Below, one piece after another: positions 6,921 to 14,585 of a stretch of DNA of 31,925 nt (position 1 is the stretch's first letter; every line of letters begins with the position of its first letter). The stretch lies in IMG/VR virus record IMGVR_UViG_3300032284_001720, positions 1-31,925 of that record. One strand, written 5' to 3'. The DNA comes from a virus. The notes under the pieces were generated by a model that was not told the origin of the DNA, did not search any database, and saw only the letters and a list, made by a program, of their open reading frames with translations. Both the position numbers and the translations under genes were made by a program.

Positions 6921-9900
6921 TGTCAATAGAAAAATTTATTTCGCCTTTTATTGAATCCCAGTTTCCCCAGTTCTATCAAGAAGAGGGTCCGCAATTTATT
7001 GAATTCGTTAAAGCGTATTATTCTTGGTTGGAATCTCAAGGCGAAATAATTAATGAAAGTCGTTCTCTTTTAGAGTATAGAGACATTGATACGACATTAA
7101 ATAATTTTATTGTTTACTTTAAAAATAAATATATTAACTCTATTCCAGAAAATATTCTTGCTGATAAATCTTTATTAATTAAACATATATTAGATCTTTA
7201 TCGTTCAAAAGGATCTGACCGTTCTTATTCTCTTCTTTTCAAGCTTTTATTTAATGAAGATATAGAAGTATATACTCCTGGTAAAGATGTATTTAAATTA
7301 TCGGATGGCGATTGGAATGTACCAAGATATATTGAACTTACAGATTGTCCATATTTTGTAAATACGATCGGTCATAAAATTTACTCAACAGGAACTTTTG
7401 CAACAGCTGTTGTTGATAATTATTTTGTTAAAGTTGTTAATAATAAGTATATAAATGTTTTAATGTTAAATGATGTTAAAGGCAATTTTACATACGGCGA
7501 AAAAATACTTTGCGAAGCTGTTCCAGAAATTACTATTGAAAATGGACCAATTATTATTGGTTCTCTTTCTTCTATTGGTATTACTGATGGTGGTCTTAAT
7601 TATAATGTTGGTGATTTAGTAAACGTTAATAATAGTGGCGTTGGTGGTGTTGCAAGAGTTGTTTCGACAACAAGTAGAAACGGCCAAGTTCAGTTTACGC
7701 TATTAGATGGAGGATCTGGTTTTTCTCTTGACGCCATAGTAAATGTTGTAGGCGAGACTAGAGAAATAGATTCTATTACCTTAGAAAGTTTTGTTCACGT
7801 TGATACTAATAAAACTGAAGGAACTTTTGACCTTTATGAAAATATATATTTTTCAAATAATGTAATCGCAAACAATAAAATATCTGGAGTTGTTCTTGAT
7901 TTAGAAAGTAATACTGTTACAGGTAATAGTACATTAAGTATTCCATTAAATGCGGGCGATCTAGTTTATTTTGAAAGTAATAACCAAATAAAAGTTTCGA
8001 CGTCAAACGTTAATATTTCTACTAATATAATAACGATAACTAATCACGGTTATTCAACTGGTGATTCTATTTACTATTTAAGTATCGGTTCTCCTTCTAT
8101 ACAGTATCTTTCTGATACTGGTACAATCGATTTAGTTGACGATCAAGAATATTTCGTAATAAAAGTCAGTAACGACACATTTAAACTTGCTTTAAATAAA
8201 GATAATGCTACTATTGGCACAGCTATAGATTTAAATGGTACTGGTAACGCAGATCAAATATTTAAAAATACAGTTTTAAACGCTAACGTTATTGTTAGAA
8301 TTGTTTATACTAAAGAAAACGATCATTCTTTCGTTCTTACACAAGTACCATCTTGGTCAAGCGCAAACGCAAGTTCTGGTATTATAACAGGTAATGGCGT
8401 TATACGAGATTTTGATTACCTTACTGGTAATGTCGTTATTTCTAATTCTTCTGTGCATAAAGTTATTACAGATATTGGTCCTCCAGAAGTATCGATATTA
8501 CCAATCGATTATCTTACATCAGATCATAAAATAATTGCTTCTAAATCCCAAGCATCAACAGTTATTAATACTTCTGACGATGTTAGATACGTTATTACTG
8601 TAAAACCAGAACCTGTTAAAAATAGTTCTAATAAAATTGTTTCTTATAAAGGACATATGTTAGAAAACAGAGATACAGTAAGAATAGATTATATCTTAGG
8701 TGTTAATAATCTTAATATTCAAAATTATGGTTATTATGTAAAAATTGTAAATTCTTATGCATTCGAATTATTTACTGATTATGATCTAGATGCAAATACT
8801 TCAACAAATTATTATACGGATTCACATAAAAAAGCAAATTACCAAGTTCCTGTATTAGATAATCCTACATTATATTATATTTTAAATACGGGTTATTCGT
8901 TTCAAAATCCAGGTGGCGTTGGCGCTACTTTTAAAGTTGGTAGTATCGTAAATAAAGAAATTTATAGACTTAATACAGATCATATTGAAGATTATGTAAA
9001 TGAAAGAATGGAAAGTTCTGCTAGAGTAGGTGGTGGCTGGGATATACATCTTTCAGATGTTGTCGGGACATTTAGTTCTGGCGATATATTAGTTATGGAT
9101 GAAGAGCCAGTTAAACGTTTTGATTCAAGTAAAATTTCTATTGAAACTTTGATGTCTAATGGCGAATTTATGTTTAATACAAGTTTAGGTATCAATAATC
9201 TAACTGTAGTAAATACTGACGAAACCTATATTGAAGTTGTATCAACAGATCCGTCTTTAATTGAAACTGGCGTAAATCATCCTCAGTTATCTGGCCCTCT
9301 ACCAAGAACAGTATTAAGAAGCGCAGTTAATGTTGATATAAATCAAATTTATATACTAAATCATGGTTATACAACTGGCGATCCTACTTATTATAAACCT
9401 CATGGTGGCGCTTCAATCCAAATTTCGCAAGCTGGATTTAATACAGATCAAGATGGTTATCTACTAGATAATCAGGTTTATTATGTAAATGTTATAGACG
9501 GAAGCCATATTAAACTTGCACTTGATAAAAACCATGCTATCTGGGGAATAACTTATAATATTATTGATGTAGGTAATGATAACCAAACTTTTAGAAGAGA
9601 AAACGATCAGAGATATTATTTTCCTGGTAATCTTTTAGATAGCACAGGAAATGAATTTTCGGCAGGTTCTGCATATCACGTCGATGCTATCATGGACGAT
9701 GAAGTTATAAGTTTTTCCGGTGGAGAGTGTACTTCGGTTATTGGTAATGTAGTAGAAGTACAACAAATAGAAGTATCACCGCCTGTTGTTGGGTATCCTG
9801 TTTATAATGGAATTTTAAGATCTATTGGTCATAGATTTGTACAATATAATCCTTATTCGCCATATGATGGATTAAATCTTGCTCTTGGTACTCCATGTAT

Positions 9901-11344
9901 ACTTTATTTACCAGCTTTTTCTATACCGCCGATAAATACTCCAATAACTTTTCAGGTATATGATAATCAAGAGTATCCAGAACCAACACTTCCATATGGG
10001 TTAACACCTGGTCAGACATATTATTCTAAATTTACAGATACTCTTGACGAAGAACTATTACATTATCAAATTCATTTTTCTGCTTCTCCGTTTATATTTG
10101 TAAATCCTGCAATTGTTAATATTACTGATAACACAATACATATTCCTAATCATGGTTTCGTTACAGGGGATTCTTTGTATTACGTAAGTAAGAGCGATGT
10201 TGATCAAGTAATTACATCAAAAATAACATATAATGATGGAACAGAGCACGAATTAGAAGATGAAAAAGGTGACCCACTTAATCCATTAGTTGATCCACCA
10301 TATGGAGTTATTCGCATAGATGATAATTATTTTAAAATTGCTTTGACTCCGGCAGAAGCTTCATCAGGAAATTATTTAAACTTAACTGGGGCAGGAAATA
10401 TACATCAAAGTGTTAGAAAAACAGCTCTTGTTGGTTGTGGCGCTGAATATGCTCCCCCAGGAACCACTGGAGCTTACGAATATCCTCCTTATGATGGTTC
10501 CGATCCTTATCATCCTGGAACCAAATACGAAGTATATTTTGATAAAGCACATGGAACTATTATTAAAACCGATAGATTAACTCATTACGATTTTCCAAAA
10601 ATTACTGTCGCCCCATATGATGATAGAGAAAATATGGATACTATTATTTCTGATGCGCTTACATATGTAGATAAGGAAGTAGGTGATATCGCCAGACTTA
10701 GCAACATTAATAGCGGCGAAGGTTATGCAAATGATCCTAAAGTTGTAGTTATCGAACCATTAATTTATGAATTAAGAGAAGTTGGTAAAAATGGCGGATA
10801 TAAAGGATTTAATGCAAACGTTGCGGCTAAGGCTGGTTATGCTGGTGGTATTGTAACTGCGATTGAAATTGTAGATAGTGGTTATGGATATGAAAGAGAT
10901 CAACAGGTAGCATTAACAAATGAAAATAATCCTTATGGTATTATTGGAACAACAGTAGTTGATCTAGGCGGTAAAGGTAAGGGTTATTGGAAAGGTAATC
11001 AAGGTTTCTTGAGCGATCAAATATATCTTGAAGATAGTTACTATTATCAGAAGTTTTCTTATGAAATTATTGCATCAAGAATGTTAAATACATATGAAAA
11101 ATATGTAAAAGATTTAGTACACCCTTCCGGAATGAAGCTTTTTGGAAGGTTTGTAAATAAGAACGAATTAGAACAAGAAAATGCAGAAGTAATGTATAGT
11201 AGCTTAAATAAGAATGTAATATCAATTATTGAGCCACCTCCTGTCGTTAATAAGATACTTACAGTTGATAATACTAAGGAAGGTGATGATGAAACAGTAT
11301 TCACTTCTGACCGTTTACTAGCGCCTTACGAACAAACTCAATAG
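6920..11344 (+). CDS. Large baseplate wedge protein in gp7 position, with inserted repeat modules
   Basis: 1474 residues (T4 gp7 is 1032). The N-terminus FPQFYQEEGPQFIEFVKAYY (about 16-35), then RSLLEYRDIDTTLNNF and HILDLYRSKGSDRSYSLLFK, followed by a YTPGKDVFKLSDGDW segment, is a pattern I associate with marine T4-like wedge proteins annotated as gp7 or 'virion structural'. The C-terminus closes with GKGYWKGNQGFLSDQIYLED and a long helix ending HPSGMKLFGRF. In between are 'GG.NY.VGDLVNV' type beta repeats and three copies of an approximately 95-residue module marked by NHG(Y/F).TGD, centred near residues 375, 814 and 1077. Residues about 300-565 share a split domain with the 2054-residue protein downstream. 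It starts on TAATG and ends 12 bases before the next gene. Equivalence to gp7 is inferred from order (25-6-7) rather than clear homology. Confidence 0.6.
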   Translation: MSIEKFISPFIESQFPQFYQEEGPQFIEFVKAYYSWLESQGEIINESRSLLEYRDIDTTLNNFIVYFKNKYINSIPENILADKSLLIKHILDLYRSKGSDRSYSLLFKLLFNEDIEVYTPGKDVFKLSDGDWNVPRYIELTDCPYFVNTIGHKIYSTGTFATAVVDNYFVKVVNNKYINVLMLNDVKGNFTYGEKILCEAVPEITIENGPIIIGSLSSIGITDGGLNYNVGDLVNVNNSGVGGVARVVSTTSRNGQVQFTLLDGGSGFSLDAIVNVVGETREIDSITLESFVHVDTNKTEGTFDLYENIYFSNNVIANNKISGVVLDLESNTVTGNSTLSIPLNAGDLVYFESNNQIKVSTSNVNISTNIITITNHGYSTGDSIYYLSIGSPSIQYLSDTGTIDLVDDQEYFVIKVSNDTFKLALNKDNATIGTAIDLNGTGNADQIFKNTVLNANVIVRIVYTKENDHSFVLTQVPSWSSANASSGIITGNGVIRDFDYLTGNVVISNSSVHKVITDIGPPEVSILPIDYLTSDHKIIASKSQASTVINTSDDVRYVITVKPEPVKNSSNKIVSYKGHMLENRDTVRIDYILGVNNLNIQNYGYYVKIVNSYAFELFTDYDLDANTSTNYYTDSHKKANYQVPVLDNPTLYYILNTGYSFQNPGGVGATFKVGSIVNKEIYRLNTDHIEDYVNERMESSARVGGGWDIHLSDVVGTFSSGDILVMDEEPVKRFDSSKISIETLMSNGEFMFNTSLGINNLTVVNTDETYIEVVSTDPSLIETGVNHPQLSGPLPRTVLRSAVNVDINQIYILNHGYTTGDPTYYKPHGGASIQISQAGFNTDQDGYLLDNQVYYVNVIDGSHIKLALDKNHAIWGITYNIIDVGNDNQTFRRENDQRYYFPGNLLDSTGNEFSAGSAYHVDAIMDDEVISFSGGECTSVIGNVVEVQQIEVSPPVVGYPVYNGILRSIGHRFVQYNPYSPYDGLNLALGTPCILYLPAFSIPPINTPITFQVYDNQEYPEPTLPYGLTPGQTYYSKFTDTLDEELLHYQIHFSASPFIFVNPAIVNITDNTIHIPNHGFVTGDSLYYVSKSDVDQVITSKITYNDGTEHELEDEKGDPLNPLVDPPYGVIRIDDNYFKIALTPAEASSGNYLNLTGAGNIHQSVRKTALVGCGAEYAPPGTTGAYEYPPYDGSDPYHPGTKYEVYFDKAHGTIIKTDRLTHYDFPKITVAPYDDRENMDTIISDALTYVDKEVGDIARLSNINSGEGYANDPKVVVIEPLIYELREVGKNGGYKGFNANVAAKAGYAGGIVTAIEIVDSGYGYERDQQVALTNENNPYGIIGTTVVDLGGKGKGYWKGNQGFLSDQIYLEDSYYYQKFSYEIIASRMLNTYEKYVKDLVHPSGMKLFGRFVNKNELEQENAEVMYSSLNKNVISIIEPPPVVNKILTVDNTKEGDDETVFTSDRLLAPYEQTQ

Positions 11345-11356
11345 GGAAATTAAAAG

Positions 11357-14300
11357 ATGTCGCAGAAAATAATTAATGTCGGTAATGCTCCTGATGATGG
11401 TGCAGGCGATCCGCTCCGCACGTCGATGCAAAAGGTAAATGATAATTTTACCGAATTTTATACTGCGATAACGCCAACTGGTAAAAACGTTGGTATTGGT
11501 ACATCAACACCAGATTCTAGATTAACAGTTGTCGCTGATACTGTTGGTAATGCTGTTAGAATTACACAAACTGGTACAGGAAACGCTCTAGTTGTTGAAG
11601 ATAGCACAAACCCAGACGCAACATCTTTCGTTATTAATAGCGATGGTAATGTTGGTATAGGTAAAAATGTTCCTATCTATCCATTGGATATAAATGGTGA
11701 TATTAATACTTCTGGTAAATTACGTTTTAATTCCGGAACAAAATATATCGGATTTGAAAATGGAGTTTATAACTTACCAGCAGCTGATTTAACAATAAAT
11801 GGTTCTAAAGCAATAACAGTAAGTAATTTTAATTTATATGCACCAACTTTATCTGGTGCTGGTGCTTATGGACTTTGGGATATTACAGTTGCTGATGCAA
11901 CATATTCTACAGGTTCTAGATCAAATACATTTACGATTGGTACAGGTTCGACTTTTGTCGCTAATGGAAATTTTGGTATTAATAAAACATCACCACAGGC
12001 TAAACTTCATGTTGGTGGTAATGCGATCGTAAATAATAATTTAACTGTAAATGGTAGTATTATAGCTGGTTTTTCGACTTCTGCAGATGTTGGCGTTTAT
12101 GGTATATCTAATAGTTGGTATGGAGTCCAGGGACAATCAAATACTAACAATGGCGTAGTTGGAATTTCTAATAGTGCCTATGGCGTTTTTGGCCAATCAA
12201 ACATAACTTCTGGTGGTTATTTTATATCAAATACTGGTATCGCAGTAGAAGGCGTATCAAATAGTAATTTTGGTGTATATGGTAGTTCGAACACAACTGT
12301 TGGTGTTGCAGGTTATTCAAATAGCTGGGTTGGTGTATGGGGATATTCTAACGTTTCTTATGGCGTATACGCTCAGTCGAATAGCGGTCCTCCACTTTGG
12401 GTAGGAAACGGCGCTGTTGAATTCGTAAGCGTTGCAGCTAATGGTAATCTTGGTATTGCGAACTCAATTCCAGCTCATAAGTTATCAGTAAATGGTCCTT
12501 CTTATTTTGGAGCTGCATTACAGTTAAATGGAGCATTACGTGTTGGTACTGGAACTGGTTCAACTGGAACTGCAGGTCAAGTATTAACTTCTTCTGGCGC
12601 TACAGGAGCTCCAACATGGATAACAATTCCAACTAGTGGTGGTGGAGGTGGAGGTGGAGACACCATCGTAAATAATTTGTCGGAAGGTGATGGTCAAATA
12701 CATTCTCAATTATTTACATCTTCTAGTACATGGACTGTACCGCATGGAGTAGCAAGAGTAAAAGTTTATGTTATCGGCGGCGGTGCTGGCGGCGGTGGCG
12801 GTTATGATGATGGAGATAATCCTATTTCTGGTTCACCAGGTGGTTCTGGTGGATTCGCTGTTGGTGAATATGATATAATTCCTGGTGACGTATATACTAT
12901 TACAGTCGGTCAAGGTGGACATGCAAATAATTTTAGTGGAGGAAGTGGATATACTGGTCAATATGCAGGAGCTTCTGGCGGAACTTCTTCTTTTACTTTA
13001 TCTGGAGGTTCAACTTTAATTTCTGCTACAGGCGGTACAGGTACTGCTTTAGGTTCTAGTACAATCGTACAAGGCACTGGTTCTGGTGGCACTTTAAGAA
13101 ATTCTAGTTTTATTAATAATGGTGCTGGAGGTTCTTTCAACAATCAAACTGATTTTCCTGTAAATTTTGCTTCTGGTATTTTTAATGGAGGGCATAGAAA
13201 CGCTTCTCTTGATTCTTCAGTAAGTGAAAGAACATCATGGACAATTAGTTCCGAAGCAGCGCCTGGTATTGGCGGTTTAGCAACAACTGGTTCTGCAAGA
13301 GCACAAGGTGGTGTTGATGGTATTGTTTATCTTGAATGGGTAGAAGCTGCTAAAGGTTTCCAGACAGCAAACGTACAAACATTTGATACTTCAGGAACAT
13401 GGCATAAGCCAGACGGTCTTGATGGTTCTTCTTTTGTTTTAGTTCAAATGTGGGGCGGCGGTGCAGGTGGTATAATACATGGATTAGGCGGAGGAGGTGG
13501 CGGTTATACCTCAGCTTGGTATTCTCTAAGTGAATTAAATTCTACAGAAACTGTTACAGTTGGTCATGGAGGAGCTGGTGGCTATAACGGAAGTGGGTCT
13601 ATATCTACATATAATGGAGGCGATACTAATTTTAAAAATGGTTATGCGTATGGAGGAACAACTGGTGATTGGAATCTTAATACTTTAGGATTTGGTGGAG
13701 GTGGTGCTTTTAGCGGAGGGACTGGCGGTGGATTCGCTACAGAAGCAGGTGGTTTTTCTGAAAATGGAGGCACTAGCATTTATGGCGGTGGTGGTGGCGC
13801 TGGTGTTAATGAATATGGTTCTTATAATGGAACAGGTGGTTCTTCTATGTTCGGAGGAGCTGGCGGTAGTGGAAGTTCCGGAAATGGAACTGTTCCAGGA
13901 GGTGGTGGTGCAGGACAAACTGGTTCTGGTGCACATGGTAGAGTTATTGTAACTATATTTGGTGCAAGTACATCATCTGGCGGAGGAAATGGTTTTACAA
14001 CTATACCAGATACAGTAACATTTACTACTACAGGTTCTCATAGTTTTGTTGTACCTGCTAACGTTTCTAAAGTAAAAGTAACAGTAGTTGGTGGAGGTGG
14101 CGGCGCAGCATCAACTTATTATTCTCCCGGAAGTGCTTATTTTGCAGGTGGTGGCGGCGGAACAGCGATAAAAGTAATTAAGAATCTTGTTCCTGGTACA
14201 AGCATTCCAATCGTTGTTGGCGCTGCTGGTTTAACTAATACTTTACCAGGTGGAGGAACTTCTTCTTTCGGAACTTATTGTTCTGCAACTGGAGGTACTT

Positions 14301-14548
14301 GTGGCTATGGAGGCGGAGCTCCTTCTTTTGCTGGCGGTGGTGGAATAGGAATTAATGGTGATATTAATCTATCAGGAACTCCTGGAACTCCAGCTCTTGG
14401 AATTTCTGGATTGAGTGGTTCTGACAATCCAACTTATACGCCTATTTCTGATGGTATACCAGGAACATCATATCTTGGTTTAAGTTATGGCGGTGGTGGA
14501 ACAAATGGAATTCCAGCTACTTCTGGTATAGTTATTGTTGAATACTAA
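11357..14548 (+). CDS. Tail fibre/adhesin with 10-residue repeats and three Gly-rich domains
   Basis: 1063 residues. The N-terminal IINVGNAPDDGAGDPLRTSM (residues 5-24) followed by VNDNFTEFY is a widespread phage fibre attachment motif. Next come typical fibre shaft turns, NVGIGTSTPDSRLTV and NVGIGKNVPIYPLDINGDI. Residues about 250-349 are ten exact 10-residue repeats. Residues about 448 to the end form three tandem Gly-rich domains. Each opens with a strand of the type 'FT.SSTWTVP.GV..VKV.VIGGGAGG' and closes with a 'G.V.V' strand (EWV, VTIFG, VEY endings). Gly-rich domains of this kind resemble receptor-binding adhesins, so the distal part probably touches the host surface. No S74 autocleaving chaperone domain is visible. 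It sits between the gp7-position gene and the gp8-like gene, with AGGGAAA upstream of the ATG. Confidence 0.7.
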   Translation: MSQKIINVGNAPDDGAGDPLRTSMQKVNDNFTEFYTAITPTGKNVGIGTSTPDSRLTVVADTVGNAVRITQTGTGNALVVEDSTNPDATSFVINSDGNVGIGKNVPIYPLDINGDINTSGKLRFNSGTKYIGFENGVYNLPAADLTINGSKAITVSNFNLYAPTLSGAGAYGLWDITVADATYSTGSRSNTFTIGTGSTFVANGNFGINKTSPQAKLHVGGNAIVNNNLTVNGSIIAGFSTSADVGVYGISNSWYGVQGQSNTNNGVVGISNSAYGVFGQSNITSGGYFISNTGIAVEGVSNSNFGVYGSSNTTVGVAGYSNSWVGVWGYSNVSYGVYAQSNSGPPLWVGNGAVEFVSVAANGNLGIANSIPAHKLSVNGPSYFGAALQLNGALRVGTGTGSTGTAGQVLTSSGATGAPTWITIPTSGGGGGGGDTIVNNLSEGDGQIHSQLFTSSSTWTVPHGVARVKVYVIGGGAGGGGGYDDGDNPISGSPGGSGGFAVGEYDIIPGDVYTITVGQGGHANNFSGGSGYTGQYAGASGGTSSFTLSGGSTLISATGGTGTALGSSTIVQGTGSGGTLRNSSFINNGAGGSFNNQTDFPVNFASGIFNGGHRNASLDSSVSERTSWTISSEAAPGIGGLATTGSARAQGGVDGIVYLEWVEAAKGFQTANVQTFDTSGTWHKPDGLDGSSFVLVQMWGGGAGGIIHGLGGGGGGYTSAWYSLSELNSTETVTVGHGGAGGYNGSGSISTYNGGDTNFKNGYAYGGTTGDWNLNTLGFGGGGAFSGGTGGGFATEAGGFSENGGTSIYGGGGGAGVNEYGSYNGTGGSSMFGGAGGSGSSGNGTVPGGGGAGQTGSGAHGRVIVTIFGASTSSGGGNGFTTIPDTVTFTTTGSHSFVVPANVSKVKVTVVGGGGGAASTYYSPGSAYFAGGGGGTAIKVIKNLVPGTSIPIVVGAAGLTNTLPGGGTSSFGTYCSATGGTCGYGGGAPSFAGGGGIGINGDINLSGTPGTPALGISGLSGSDNPTYTPISDGIPGTSYLGLSYGGGGTNGIPATSGIVIVEY
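12104..12403 (+). repeat. Ten tandem 30-bp coding repeats (x-S-N-x-x-x-G-V-x-G)
   Basis: Ser-Asn pairs recur with a spacing of exactly 30 bases: the Ser codons checked at 12107, 12137, 12167 and 12197 extend in phase to 12377. The repeat encodes ISNSWYGVQG, QSNTNNGVVG, ISNSAYGVFG and so on, ending with QSNSG. The third unit after ISNSAYGVFG (QSNITSGGYF) and the next (ISNTGIAVEG) are the most divergent. Codons vary between units, so the repeat is maintained at protein level. One 10-residue turn per repeat suggests a beta-solenoid or trimeric beta-prism shaft. Confidence 0.9.
12700..14545 (+). repeat. Three tandem Gly-rich domains in the fibre
   Basis: Domain 1 spans about 12700-13350, domain 2 about 13370-13965 and domain 3 about 14008-14545. 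Each begins with an amphipathic 'strand-W/F-.VP-V..VKV' unit followed by GGGAGGGGG, GGGAGG or GGGGGAAS. Each continues with poly-Gly loops separated by aromatic residues, and each ends in a short hydrophobic strand. Sequence identity between copies is low outside these marks, so they are old duplications or independently acquired relatives rather than a recent DNA duplication. Confidence 0.75.
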
Positions 14549-14556
14549 TATAAATA
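14549..14556 (+). promoter_or_regulatory. T4-type late promoter (TATAAATA)
   Basis: A perfect TATAAATA begins at the base after the fibre stop codon, in one of only two clear intergenic gaps (37 bases). T4 late promoters consist essentially of this -10 element, read by the phage sigma factor gp55 with the sliding clamp. The position, about 30 bases upstream of the gp8-like ATG, fits a late start for that gene. A GGGG run at 14568-14571 is the only Shine-Dalgarno-like sequence nearby. Confidence 0.75.
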
Positions 14557-14585
14557 TAAAAAATATCGGGGATAAGAGTAAATAA

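Noticed and set aside
12104-12403. CRISPR array
   Set aside because: The 30-bp period is in frame inside a fibre gene. There are no identical repeats with unique spacers and no cas genes.
13685-13952. Overlapping open frames on both strands in the Gly-rich region
   Set aside because: GGN-rich codons keep the other frames free of stops. The predicted products are low-complexity and have no ribosome-binding sites.
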